Shown here: one piece after another, positions 15,827 to 24,172 of the stretch
Layout: every line of letters starts with the position of its first letter
Position numbering within the stretch: the first letter of the stretch is position 1
DNA from: JBKEAD01 sp047973165
GTDB taxonomy: Bacteria; Verrucomicrobiota; Verrucomicrobiia; Chthoniobacterales; JBKEAD01
Direction: 5' to 3'
Length of the DNA stretch: 24,734 nt
Assembly: GCA_047973165.1 (NCBI GenBank)
Contig: JBKEBM010000127.1
Location: forward strand, 1 to 24,734
Notes under the pieces: model-generated
Databases searched by the model: none
Told to the model about the DNA's origin: nothing
Seen by the model: the letters and a program-made list of their open reading frames with translations, nothing else
Program-made: the position numbers and the translations under genes

Positions 15827-16210
15827 TCAGGCCCAGAAAGGCAGGTAACGGGCAAACTTGCGGGAGCCGCCTGCTTTTTCATCGAGCTTAATCAGCTTGG
15901 CATCCATCGCAGCCGAGATGACTTGGGAAATGCTCGCTACCTTGGTCTCAGCGAGGTGGAAGCGCTCTCGGAGGGTTTGATTGGTCATCGGCTCTGACAT
16001 CACCCTCTTCAAAGAGCAGTACTGGTAGCAGGCGCGCACCCGGTCATCACGATCCATGTCTCCAAACGGTTTGGGACCAAAAATTACCACGATGGTTCGC
16101 TTCAAGCTGACACGAAAAGAGGGCGGGGCAGTTGATAGGCCTCCGAGGCCTGCACCAGCCGATCGATCCCGCTGCTCTTTTCCTCGCAGATGTGCATCCG
16201 GCGTATCAGA
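15827..16210 (-). pseudogene. C-terminal remnant of a Schlafen/AlbA_2-type ATP-binding protein
   Basis: The minus-strand frame ending at 15827 gives DRDDRVRACYQYCSLK, MTNQTLRERFHLAE and a C-terminal KFARYLPFWA. These are the usual end of COG2865-type (AlbA_2/Schlafen-like) predicted ATP-binding regulators often found beside type I restriction genes. The part just before it, RRMHICEEKSSGIDRLVQ (about 16150-16210), belongs to the same family but is in another frame. One indel in the C/T run at about 16116-16128 separates them. The N-terminal ATP-binding part is missing and is replaced by VapB-VapC sequence. Confidence 0.8.
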
Positions 16211-16491
16211 TCGGCGGAACATGCGTAGAGCAGGATGTTTGTGTCCAAAAAGACTTCAGCGCTTATTGGCTTGCTCGCGGGAAAGGGGGTCATGGGTTCG
16301 GTATTGTCAGCTCGCATCTCTTCCAACAAGCGTTTCAGGTTGGCTTTGCGATCGGCATCCGCTCCATGCTCCAAAGCGTGATTCAGCCCCCTCACCACAA
16401 GTTCCCTGAGAGTGGTCCAGCGCTGGGCGGCGACGATTTTCGCCCGCTGGAGGAGATCGTCGGGAAGGTTGATCGTCGTTTTTATGAGCAA
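16102..16491 (-). pseudogene. VapB-type antitoxin fused to truncated PIN toxin and Schlafen remnant
   Basis: This is a 129-codon chimeric frame. Residues 1-45 (TTINLPDDLLQRAKIV, TLRELVVRGLNHAL) are a ribbon-helix-helix VapB-type antitoxin. Residues 78-93 (AEVFLDTNILLYACSA) are the first strand and catalytic Asp of a PIN-domain VapC. At about residue 94 (near 16212) it jumps to the Schlafen-like IRRMHICEEKSSGIDRL and soon ends in the wrong frame. The toxin keeps only its first acidic residue and must be inactive. The start is TTG at 16491. Family relatives begin ATG-AAA-ACG, and here that codon reads ATA (16483-16485), suggesting loss of the original start. Confidence 0.8.
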
Positions 16492-16717
16492 TATGTATAG
16501 CTATACAGCCGGATTGTCAATCTGGGTGTCAGCGGATGGTGAAGGGGGTTGCCTTCGGAGGTGGAGCCGTCCTTGAGCTTGATGAGGGATCCGGCGTTCA
16601 GATACTCCAAGGGGTACTCCGGTTTTCATGGATGAAATTCCCACAAAAACGAAAATCCGCAGCCACCTCCAATATCCACAAATGTTTGACGATGCGGGCA
16701 CACATCACTGGACGCGC
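16492..16717. other. gap between VapB remnant and res, with a palindromic operator
   Basis: A perfect 12 bp palindrome GTATAGCTATAC lies at 16495-16506, just upstream of the VapB start. It is the kind of site that RHH antitoxins use for autoregulation. The rest (226 bp in all) has only short frames with no recognisable product. It may hold debris of genes lost between vapBC and res. Confidence 0.5.
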
Positions 16718-19417
16718 TCATGGCTGTTGGTTGCCAATTTGAGCGGACAAGCCGGCGATGCTCATGTTTTCCGCGATGACCTGGTGGGGAATCAGAAGGT
16801 ATTTCCATGGCTTGCCGCCGTGGCGGGCGGCGTAGTCGCTCGCGTTCCGGCACCAGTTTTCGGCGGCCTCTTTCTTGGCGAGAACGTCGGGATCCTCCAT
16901 TTGGTTGCGGGCCTTGGGTTCGAGCATGTAAATAGTATCCGCCGTTTCCGCGACGAAGTCGGGCTGATACTCGGGGTGATCGGCACCGGAGCGGTAGAAA
17001 ATCCGGAACTGCCCCTTGGCGGGCTTGAACCACTTTTCGGACTCGCGATCCAGGATGACGGCGAGGATGCGCTCGGCCTCGGAGTCGAATTTCTGCACCG
17101 GATAGAGGCAGCGGCTGAAGCCTCCGAAGAGGTATCCGGCCATGTTGCTCTTGTCCTTGGGCGACACCCTGAAATCCAACGGGGCCTCGGTGGCGGATGC
17201 GGTGTAGGCGCTGGGTTTCAGCTCGGTGAATCCCTTGCTGACGACCACTTCGTATTCGACGCTTTCATCTTCCCAGTAGTGCTCCTGCATCTGGGCGTGA
17301 ATGAAGGCCGTGATCTCCCGCTGGTGCCGCCAGAGAACCTTTCCCACCTCTTCCTCTTTCAGGTAGCCGGTGAAATGGGTTACCGTCTGCACCGCCAGAT
17401 CGTAGAGGAGTTCGGCGTGTTTCCCGTAGTCGATGTCGTCGAAATCCACCAGTCCGCTGACGACGTAGTCCTCCAGCCGCTTCTCCCTGATCCCGCCCTT
17501 ACCCAGCCCGATGACTTCCGCCGCGCCCGTTTGCAGGAATTGCACCCAGAGTTCTTCAGAGATCGGCTGGTAGTTCAGACTGGAAATATCCAGTTGGAAC
17601 GGCTTGAAGCCGGAGGCCACCTCGTCCTTTGGCACGACGAGGATGCGGGGGATGTCGATAGTGCGCTGAATGACCAGTTCGGCCGTTTTCTTCACGATGG
17701 CAGCGATGTCCGGCTTCTCGGTCACGCTATCCATCTCTAACTGGGCGGGGGCCAGATGGGCAGCCACCTCCTCGGCCATCTTCGTCACGATCTCCGATTT
17801 GGAAAGATACTTCGAGGTCGGCACTCGGTCCGGCTGGGCCTCGAGTTTCTTGATGAAGGTGTAGGCCGCTTGGGCGACCTTTTGTTCCCCGGGCGTGGTG
17901 AAAACGGCCTTTTCTCGCGTTGGTGCCACGGTCGTGGATGCCGTAGCCTGTGGAGGAGTCGTCCCCAGTTGGTTGGCCAGGGTGCTTTGGGAAATCACCG
18001 TCTTCGTCTTTCGTTCGAGCTCGTCGCCATCGAGCACGACCGTCTGCATGCGGATTTGGGAATCGGGGCGGTTGGCCTCATCCACGATTTCCTGAAATTT
18101 GTCGTGCGCGACGATGCTGAGGCGGTCCACGGCGGAGACGCCGACGCGCTTGCCGTAGGGCAGGCGCAGCCCGCGGCCGATCGATTGCTCGATGAGGATG
18201 CGGGCGTTGGCGGCGCGCAGCGGGACGATGGTGTAGAGGTTGGTCACGTCCCAACCCTCCTTGAGCATGTTCACGTGGATGACGATCTCGGTGGGATTGT
18301 CCGCACGCTCCACCGTGAGCAGGCGTTCGACGACTTCATCTTCCTTGGTCGACGAGTCCACCTGAATCACCTTGTCCCGATAGCGGCCGTCGAAGAAGGC
18401 GTCGGATTCGATGAGCGTCTTGAGCTGCGCCGCATGGGTGATGTCACGGGCGATCACGAGAACGAAGGGTTTGACGATCTCGCGCCCGGCCTCGCGGGCG
18501 TAGGTTTCGAGCTGCACCTTGGTTTGCTCATGGAGACGGATGCCGTCGGAAAGTTTCAATTCCTCGATGGCCTCCCGGCTCATGCCGTCGGGGTTGAAAT
18601 TCTTGCGCGTCACCACGGCGGGTTCCTTGACGAAACCGTCAGCGATGGCGCGGCCCAGGGCGTAGTCGTAGATGACGTTCTTGAAAGGAGTGGCGCCCCT
18701 CCCACCTTCGATGAAAGGTGTGGCGGTCAATTCCAGTCCGAGGATCGGTTTCAGCTCGTTGATGGCGCGGACTCCGGCGCTGGCGCGGTAGCGGTGGGAC
18801 TCGTCCATGAGCAGGACCAGGTCCGGCAGGGCGGCGAGATGATCGAAGTAGCTCTCGCCGATGTATTCGGAGAGACGCTTGATCTTCGGCGCCTTGCCGC
18901 CGCGAACTTCCGAGTTGATCTTGCTGATGTTGAAAATGTTGACGCGGACCGTGGTGTCGAAACCCGACAGGTGCCCGGAGCTGACCGAGCCGGCTTGTTC
19001 GTAGGTGTCCCCGGTGATCAGGTAGGGCACATTCTGGGCGAACTCGGCGATGCCTTTGAAGACATACTTTGGCGTGTTCGGGGTGAAGTCGGCGATCAGC
19101 TTGTTGTAGATGGTCAGGTTCGGCGCGAGGACGAAGAAGTTGTTGATACCGTGTTGCAGGTGCAGGTAGGTGACGAAGGCGCCCATGAGCCGCGTCTTGC
19201 CGACCCCGGTGGCCAGCGCGAAGCAGAGTGAGGGGAAGTCCCGCTCGAAGTCGGTGACGGAGGGATACTCGGCCTGAATCGCCGCGAGCGCGGCCCGGAG
19301 ATCGGTCTCCTTGCGCGGCGGCGCGACCTCGGTGATCCGGTGGAGGATTTCGAGCGACTGCCGCTGCGGCGGGCGCAGGCTGAGGCGGCCGGAAATGACG
19401 TTGACGTGGCGGTTCAT
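16718..19417 (-). CDS. res: type III restriction enzyme Res subunit (helicase-nuclease)
   Basis: This is an 899-aa SF2 translocase-nuclease. Motif I ATGVGKT is at 69-75, motif II MDESH at 204-208, motif III TATP at 231-234 and motif VI QSIGRGLRL at 411-419. The C-terminal PD-(D/E)xK nuclease is visible as D820 (QPDFVAE) and E833-P-K835 (LEPKAR). With Mod it cuts DNA carrying two inversely oriented unmethylated sites. All motifs are intact and the length fits the family. The ATG at 19417 follows directly after the insertion that separates it from mod, so its promoter or coupling to mod may have changed. GC content is near 60 percent, above the 0-12 kb part. Confidence 0.95.
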   Translation of the reverse strand: MNRHVNVISGRLSLRPPQRQSLEILHRITEVAPPRKETDLRAALAAIQAEYPSVTDFERDFPSLCFALATGVGKTRLMGAFVTYLHLQHGINNFFVLAPNLTIYNKLIADFTPNTPKYVFKGIAEFAQNVPYLITGDTYEQAGSVSSGHLSGFDTTVRVNIFNISKINSEVRGGKAPKIKRLSEYIGESYFDHLAALPDLVLLMDESHRYRASAGVRAINELKPILGLELTATPFIEGGRGATPFKNVIYDYALGRAIADGFVKEPAVVTRKNFNPDGMSREAIEELKLSDGIRLHEQTKVQLETYAREAGREIVKPFVLVIARDITHAAQLKTLIESDAFFDGRYRDKVIQVDSSTKEDEVVERLLTVERADNPTEIVIHVNMLKEGWDVTNLYTIVPLRAANARILIEQSIGRGLRLPYGKRVGVSAVDRLSIVAHDKFQEIVDEANRPDSQIRMQTVVLDGDELERKTKTVISQSTLANQLGTTPPQATASTTVAPTREKAVFTTPGEQKVAQAAYTFIKKLEAQPDRVPTSKYLSKSEIVTKMAEEVAAHLAPAQLEMDSVTEKPDIAAIVKKTAELVIQRTIDIPRILVVPKDEVASGFKPFQLDISSLNYQPISEELWVQFLQTGAAEVIGLGKGGIREKRLEDYVVSGLVDFDDIDYGKHAELLYDLAVQTVTHFTGYLKEEEVGKVLWRHQREITAFIHAQMQEHYWEDESVEYEVVVSKGFTELKPSAYTASATEAPLDFRVSPKDKSNMAGYLFGGFSRCLYPVQKFDSEAERILAVILDRESEKWFKPAKGQFRIFYRSGADHPEYQPDFVAETADTIYMLEPKARNQMEDPDVLAKKEAAENWCRNASDYAARHGGKPWKYLLIPHQVIAENMSIAGLSAQIGNQQP

Positions 19418-19426
19418 GGCAAGGGT

Positions 19427-19456
19427 TTAACCACAGAGATCACAAAGAACACAAAA
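19427..19456 (+). repeat. left terminal inverted repeat of the insertion
   Basis: A 30 bp copy of the TTAACCACA...AGAACACAAAA unit, plus orientation, 27 of 30 identical to the reverse complement of 19970-19999. Confidence 0.85.
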
Positions 19457-19525
19457 TGGATTTTTAGGATAATTTGAAATGGAGAAAAGGGGATGGGATG
19501 GATTCGGAGCATGGTCTTCATGATT

Positions 19526-19556
19526 TCTTCTGTCTTTGTGCTCTTTGTGGTGTTAA
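19526..19556 (-). repeat. internal diverged copy of the terminal repeat
   Basis: Read on the minus strand this is TTAAC-AC-CACAAAGAGCACAAAG and on, the same unit with a 2 nt insertion after TTAAC. It faces the left copy, so 19427-19556 could be a smaller, empty element or a hairpin of about 130 bp. Confidence 0.75.
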
Positions 19557-19591
19557 AATAAATGCGTTTGATTTTGTCGATTCCTGCGAAG

Positions 19592-19969
19592 TCAGAGCGC
19601 GTATTTTTTTATCTCAAAGCGATAGGAACCGAAATTGATGAGCAGACCATGTTTGAGCCGGGCTGATTTCAGGTAACCCATGATTTGCGCGACGTGCTCG
19701 TTGGCCAGAGCCTTCACGGCCTTGAGTTCCAGAATCAGCCAGCCATTCACTAAAATGTCGGCGAAATACTCTCCGATGACTGTTCCATCTTCATCGTAAA
19801 CAGTGATCGGTTCCTGTTGTTTTACGGACAGTCTCCGCTTTTTCAGACGATGTGCCAGGGCGTTCTCATAAACTTTTTCCAGGTGACCGTGTCCATGATA
19901 GACATGAATCTCATAGCTCGTTTGCCGAACCAAATCACACATAAATTTCACGTCTTCATCTGATTTCAT
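19592..19969 (-). CDS. GxxExxY protein (PD-(D/E)xK-like)
   Basis: This is a 125-aa protein of the GxxExxY family. The name motif is G28-H-L-E31-K-V-Y34, and PD-(D/E)xK-like residues follow: D71 (EYFADIL) and E81-L-K83 (LILELKAV). It ends with YLKSARLKHGLLINFG, typical of the family. The frame stays open upstream into mod sequence, but the ATG at 19969 is chosen because it starts right after the terminal repeat and the family begins near there. The biochemical role of the family is not established. It lies on the same strand as mod and res and could be read through from mod. Confidence 0.9.
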   Translation of the reverse strand: MKSDEDVKFMCDLVRQTSYEIHVYHGHGHLEKVYENALAHRLKKRRLSVKQQEPITVYDEDGTVIGEYFADILVNGWLILELKAVKALANEHVAQIMGYLKSARLKHGLLINFGSYRFEIKKYAL

Positions 19970-19999
19970 TTTTGTGTTCTCTGTGCTCTTTGTGGTTAA
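19970..19999 (-). repeat. right terminal inverted repeat of the insertion
   Basis: A 30 bp copy, minus orientation, that contains the mod stop codon (19996-19998) and ends one base before the GxxExxY ATG. Confidence 0.85.
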
Positions 20000-21783
20000 A
20001 AAAGTTCCTTTTGTCCCTCGGGCGGCGGGGCGGGGGGGAGGTTTTCGACGCGCAGGCTGTAGTCGTCCTTGCCCCATTCGCAGCGGGCGAGGACGGCCTT
20101 GGGGATTTTCTTCACGGTCAGGTTGGGGTAGCCTTCCCTGCCGCCCCGGAAGGAGGTGCAGACCACCAGCAGGCTGCACTCGGGGCCGACTTCGTCGCTG
20201 AGCTGCTGGAGCTGGGTGTGCTTGAGTCCGGCGGTGGTGACGTAGATGAAATCCCGTTCCGTCGAGTGGCCGTGCTGCCAGTAGAGGCTGTCGCTCGGCG
20301 CGTAGGTGAAGCCCTCCAGCTTGCAAACCGCCTCGGTCAGCATGGCGGCATTGTAGTCCTTGCTGATGACCCAGTTGTCCCACTTGTCCTTCTCCAGCAG
20401 GGACGGAGCGAGGCGGTAGTAGCGAAAACCTCCTCCGCCCTTCCAATCGACCGCCTTCGTAATCCCGCCGGGGTCTTCACCGTCGATGACTTTCTTCAGA
20501 CGCGGAATGCAGTGCGTGTGGCAGTGTTCCCCGAGTTCGATACCGATCCAGCGACGGCCCATCTTGTGGGCAACAGCGGCGGTTGTGCCGGAGCCGAGGA
20601 AGGAATCAAGAACGAGATCACCGGGATTGGTTGCGAGATCTAAAACCTTTTTGATGAGTGCCTCAGGTTTCTTTCCCTGAGGGAATTGAACCCCACCTTC
20701 CTTAGTCAAGTTATTCAAGGGAAATCCATCCCAGAAAGTCCCGGCTTTTTCTAATTTCACGATCCTCGTCCCCTTTTTATGAGCACTGTCACTTAACCAA
20801 ATTACTCTTCGAATTGTAGGACTAATATAATAATGGGTTGCTATTCTCCCCTTTTCTCGACCTGACCGAGGAATGTAAGTTGCTTCCAGCAATTCGTCAC
20901 CATCAAGTTCTTTGAACTCATCTATAATCCGCGTCCGAATACTTGTCTGAGCGTTTGTATCGGAAAAAATCCCTTCGAAATTTTCGGTATAGGCTTGCTC
21001 TCTGGTGCATCCACTCTTGATTAGTTGGGCGATAGTTGTCCTCTGCACTCCCTTGTATTTACTGACTTTGATGGGTTCTCCCGAACCATCGAAAACTGTT
21101 TTTTCTTCTAAGAACGCGCCCTTGCTCAAAAGAACACTAGTATACTTCCAGCTTTTTCCATTCGCCTCCATCTCATCGATGAGATCAAATAAGCTTTCTT
21201 CGTCGTATACTTCGTTAAATTTCTGAAATCCGCCATCGGCATTCCTTTCCCGAGCGTAAATTAGAATATACTCGATATTTTTTTTGAGCTTTTTATCCTC
21301 ACCTCCTCCAGAGGCCCCAGCGGTTTGCTTCATTTTCACGCTGACCTGATTAAGAAAATTAATCCGTCCTAGAACCTCATCCATCAAGACCTTTCCGTAG
21401 GCCATTTCTTCGTCATTGAGTTGACAGAAAATGACTCCGTCTTTGCAAAGAAGTTTTTTAAGAATTTCTATTCGTTCTCTCAGAAGCGACAGCCAGGTAG
21501 AATGCTCTAAGCCGTCATCGTAGTGCTCAAAGGCTTGTCCGGTATTATACGGAGGGTCAATGAACACGCATTTCACCTTCCCCGCATACTCCTGCTCCAG
21601 TGCCTTCAGGGCGAGCAGATTGTCCCCGAAGATGAGCTTGTTATCAAAGAGGTCGTTCTCGCCTACCCGATGCTTCGCATGATACGACTTCTCCGCGTTC
21701 TCTACCAGAATCCGCGGCTCCAGCTTCGGACGGTTCTCCTTTCCGATCCAGGTGAGTTCGAGTTTTTGTTTATTGGATGGCAT
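19996..21783 (-). CDS. mod: type III DNA methyltransferase Mod subunit
   Basis: This is a 595-aa beta-class N6-adenine methyltransferase. Motif IV DPPYNTG (76-82) precedes the SAM-binding motif I SFLGSGTT (394-401), the order of type III Mod. The N-terminus MPSNKQKLELTWIG is the family start; the open frame continues to 22086, but that part overlaps the ATPase gene. The ATPase stop is 16 nt upstream. The region between the motifs (residues about 90-385, 20640-21520) is the target recognition domain and is visibly more AT-rich than the rest. The stop codon lies within an inserted repeat. With Res it forms the restriction complex and sets its DNA specificity. Confidence 0.95.
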   Translation of the reverse strand: MPSNKQKLELTWIGKENRPKLEPRILVENAEKSYHAKHRVGENDLFDNKLIFGDNLLALKALEQEYAGKVKCVFIDPPYNTGQAFEHYDDGLEHSTWLSLLRERIEILKKLLCKDGVIFCQLNDEEMAYGKVLMDEVLGRINFLNQVSVKMKQTAGASGGGEDKKLKKNIEYILIYARERNADGGFQKFNEVYDEESLFDLIDEMEANGKSWKYTSVLLSKGAFLEEKTVFDGSGEPIKVSKYKGVQRTTIAQLIKSGCTREQAYTENFEGIFSDTNAQTSIRTRIIDEFKELDGDELLEATYIPRSGREKGRIATHYYISPTIRRVIWLSDSAHKKGTRIVKLEKAGTFWDGFPLNNLTKEGGVQFPQGKKPEALIKKVLDLATNPGDLVLDSFLGSGTTAAVAHKMGRRWIGIELGEHCHTHCIPRLKKVIDGEDPGGITKAVDWKGGGGFRYYRLAPSLLEKDKWDNWVISKDYNAAMLTEAVCKLEGFTYAPSDSLYWQHGHSTERDFIYVTTAGLKHTQLQQLSDEVGPECSLLVVCTSFRGGREGYPNLTVKKIPKAVLARCEWGKDDYSLRVENLPPAPPPEGQKELF

Positions 21784-21799
21784 GGGTGAAATGAGATAA

Positions 21800-24172
21800 C
21801 TATTCCGGCTTGAGTAGCGGGTAGAGGCGGCGGGTGACGGGTTCTCCCCGGTTGTGCCAGGAGCAGCCGTCCTTGCGGCGGTCCGGCAGGGTGTCCTTTT
21901 CATCGCACAGGGCATCGACCAGGGCGAGCGTGGCCTTCCCCAGCGCGGTGGCCTCGGCGAGTTCGTCAAAGTGTCCGGCGAGTTCCTTGAAGTGGCAGCC
22001 GATGGCGTTGCGAACTTGCAAACGGGAGAAAATGGCTTCGAGAAGCGGTGCCAGATCGATGGATTTGACCGCCGCGCCGTTTTCATCGAGATGCTCGCAT
22101 CGGATGGCGGGAAGCAGTTTCTTTTCGCTCGCCAGTCCCCCGCGATAGTGGTCCAGGGTCCAGCGTTGCTCGGCCCCCGGATTGCGCGGGAGGCGGCATT
22201 GGTAGATTCCGGTCAGGAAGTCCAGAATGCGTTCCAGCACGATGCCGGACTTTGCGGCGATGGTGCCGGCGTCCTCGGCTTCCTCCAGGTAGCGGCGGAG
22301 GAAGGCGATTTCGGAATCCGGACCCTTGGCCAGGCTGAGTCCGCGCTCCAGGGACCAGGGGCCGAGTTCGAGGAATTCGACTTTTTTCTGGGTCAGGATG
22401 CCCCAGCGGAACTTGAAGCGCAGCGGCTGGTAATGGCTGCTGATGATGACATGGTGGAAGTGGGCGGCCTCGTCGAGCAGGAGATGGTAGAGCCGTTCCA
22501 TGTGAGCTTCGTCCACCGAGGCGATGGCGTCGTCGAGGCAGAGGATGGTCTTTTCGGGGTTCTCCCGCTTTTCCAGGGCGAGGAAGAGACAGAGCCCGAG
22601 GGTGTCCAGATGGGATTCGGAGAGATAGGCCACCGGGCTGGCTTCTTCCTTGCCGAAAAGGGTGCCGTCGAACTGGGCGGAGGCTTTCTTGCTCGGATGG
22701 AGGTAGAGCTTGATGGTTTCGATTTCCTCTCCCTCGTGAATTCGCGCGTAGAGCCGGGCGAAGTCTCCGGAAATCGCCTCCAGAGTCTCATTGGCATAAT
22801 GAATCCGTTCGTCGTGGAGAACTTTTTTGATCTCCTCGCCCCGCCGGATGATGAACTCGATGCGCTTGCCGTCGTCCGTGGCCGCCTTGATGCGTTGGAG
22901 AGCCTGACGGACATCAGCTTGCAGCTTTTGGCGGACTTGGAGCGCGGCGTGTTCCTTTTCGACGGTTTCGGACAGGGGCTTGAGCTGCGACGCTTCGGCC
23001 TTGAGTTGATTGAACCAGCCTTCCGTCAGGTCGGCAGCCTGTTCCACGGCGAGGAGGGAGGGGACGAGGGAGGAGAACTGCCATTGCTCGGAATCGACTG
23101 CCACCTGATGCACCTGCTTGAGCCGGGAGATGATGGAGAAAAAGGATTCCTGCAGCGTTTTGTGTGAGGCTCCGGTGGCTTGAAGGGCATCTTTCGCGCT
23201 CTTGGTCTTGCGGCTCTGCTCCTTCACCGCCTTGAGGGTTTCCAGCTTCTGATCGATCTTTTCCACGAGGGCGGAGTGGCCGACTTCGCTGTCGCATACC
23301 GGACAGGTGTCGCTCTGGCACGAGGTGAGAAAAACCTGCGCCTGCTGGAGCGTCTCGAAGGCCCTGGCCAGATCGTCGCTGTGGTCGGCGATGAGTTTTG
23401 CCAGCGCCGTCTCCTCCGTTTTGACGGATTCGCCAGCCTTGGCGAGCGCCGGATAGCTGTCGGCAAGCAGCTTGAAATCGTCGCGCAGCCGTCTGATCTC
23501 CTGGTTGAGGTCTTGGAGGATGCGGAGGTTCTCGGCGATGGTTTTCTCGCTTTCACTGAGAAGGTCCTGTTGCCATTCGTTCTGACGGTCGCCGTATTTC
23601 GCCTTGTCCGCGTGCCCTTCGAAGAGTTGATCAAGAATCTCGCGAGCCTGGACAATCAGTTTGGACTGGCTCTCCAGATTGTGCCTCTCGGACAAGACTA
23701 GTTCGTTGAGGGCGGCCTCTTCGCGTTCCAGAACCGGGATGGAGACGAAGTCCTGAATCCGTTTGAAACGGTTTGCGGGCGTTTCTTCGACGAGCTTGGT
23801 GATGTTTTTCCGGCTCAGAACTTTGATTCGGTGATCCAGATATCCGTCGTGCCGCGTCTTTGTGCCGGAGAGTTTAGCCGAACGCGTTTTGGCTCCGACT
23901 TGGAGCGACACCTTCAGATCGGTGTTTTTCCTGCGGGCATTGACCAGTTGCCCGAGGCGCGATTTCCCATCCAGTGACTTCTCTTCCAGAGATCCCGCCG
24001 TGCCATTGATGACGAACTCGAAGGCGTCGGAGACGGTCGTCTTGCCGCTGCCATTCTCTCCATAGAGAACGGTGAGGTTCTGTTTCGTGTCGAACTCGAT
24101 CACAAAAGAAGAATTTACCCCGCGAAAGGCCTCAAGACTCAGCTTCATCACGGCCTCCTTGTTCGGATTCAA
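21800..24172 (-). CDS. zinc-hook SMC/Rad50-like ATPase with C-terminal HEPN-like motif
   Basis: This is a 790-aa protein (782 aa if it starts at Met9, 24148). An ABC ATPase is split by a long coiled coil. Walker A GENGSGKT is at 38-45, a zinc hook CPVC at 290-293 lies at the coil tip, the signature YLSESHLDTL is at 516-525, Walker B TILCLDD at 542-548, the D-loop SVD at 552-554 and the H-loop His at 580. After the ATPase a helical C-terminal domain of about 200 aa holds R721-N-x4-H727, the RNx4H pattern of HEPN ribonucleases. Zinc-hook ABC ATPase plus HEPN recalls RloC, which accompanies restriction systems. It overlaps the 61-aa gene and lies 16 nt before mod. That it acts as an RNase is inference. 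Confidence 0.85.
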   Translation of the reverse strand: MNPNKEAVMKLSLEAFRGVNSSFVIEFDTKQNLTVLYGENGSGKTTVSDAFEFVINGTAGSLEEKSLDGKSRLGQLVNARRKNTDLKVSLQVGAKTRSAKLSGTKTRHDGYLDHRIKVLSRKNITKLVEETPANRFKRIQDFVSIPVLEREEAALNELVLSERHNLESQSKLIVQAREILDQLFEGHADKAKYGDRQNEWQQDLLSESEKTIAENLRILQDLNQEIRRLRDDFKLLADSYPALAKAGESVKTEETALAKLIADHSDDLARAFETLQQAQVFLTSCQSDTCPVCDSEVGHSALVEKIDQKLETLKAVKEQSRKTKSAKDALQATGASHKTLQESFFSIISRLKQVHQVAVDSEQWQFSSLVPSLLAVEQAADLTEGWFNQLKAEASQLKPLSETVEKEHAALQVRQKLQADVRQALQRIKAATDDGKRIEFIIRRGEEIKKVLHDERIHYANETLEAISGDFARLYARIHEGEEIETIKLYLHPSKKASAQFDGTLFGKEEASPVAYLSESHLDTLGLCLFLALEKRENPEKTILCLDDAIASVDEAHMERLYHLLLDEAAHFHHVIISSHYQPLRFKFRWGILTQKKVEFLELGPWSLERGLSLAKGPDSEIAFLRRYLEEAEDAGTIAAKSGIVLERILDFLTGIYQCRLPRNPGAEQRWTLDHYRGGLASEKKLLPAIRCEHLDENGAAVKSIDLAPLLEAIFSRLQVRNAIGCHFKELAGHFDELAEATALGKATLALVDALCDEKDTLPDRRKDGCSWHNRGEPVTRRLYPLLKPE

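Larger units (their letters stand above)
19427..19999. mobile_element. TTAA-flanked insertion carrying a GxxExxY gene between mod and res
   Basis: The two ends, 19427-19456 (plus) and 19970-19999 (minus), are 30 bp inverted repeats that differ at only 3 positions. Both begin TTAACCACA. TTAA at 19427-19430 and 19996-19999 may be a target duplication. The right end supplies the TAA stop of mod; the left end lies 9 nt from the res ATG. Joining the flanks at one TTAA gives TTTTTTAAACCCTTGCCATG, a normal close mod-res junction. The content is lower in GC than mod and res. No transposase is present, so it would be non-autonomous. Confidence 0.75.

Noticed and set aside
16501..16701. Short minus-strand frames upstream of the VapB remnant, including one with the protein-like stretch EYLNAGSLIKLKDGS
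   Set aside because: They are too short, have no good start and no recognised family. They may be debris of a lost gene but cannot be supported.
17756..19231. Long plus-strand open frame (491 codons) opposite res
   Set aside because: It is antisense to intact helicase motifs and has low-complexity Val/Gly/Asp/His composition typical of an antisense shadow in GC-rich DNA.
19970..20446. N-terminal extension of the GxxExxY frame into mod
   Set aside because: The added residues are Arg/Pro/Gln-rich, read mod DNA in the wrong frame and cross the terminal repeat. The family begins at the ATG at 19969.
21854..23167. Plus-strand open frame (437 codons) opposite the ATPase gene
   Set aside because: It is antisense to conserved Walker B, signature and HEPN-like motifs and shows no domain of its own.
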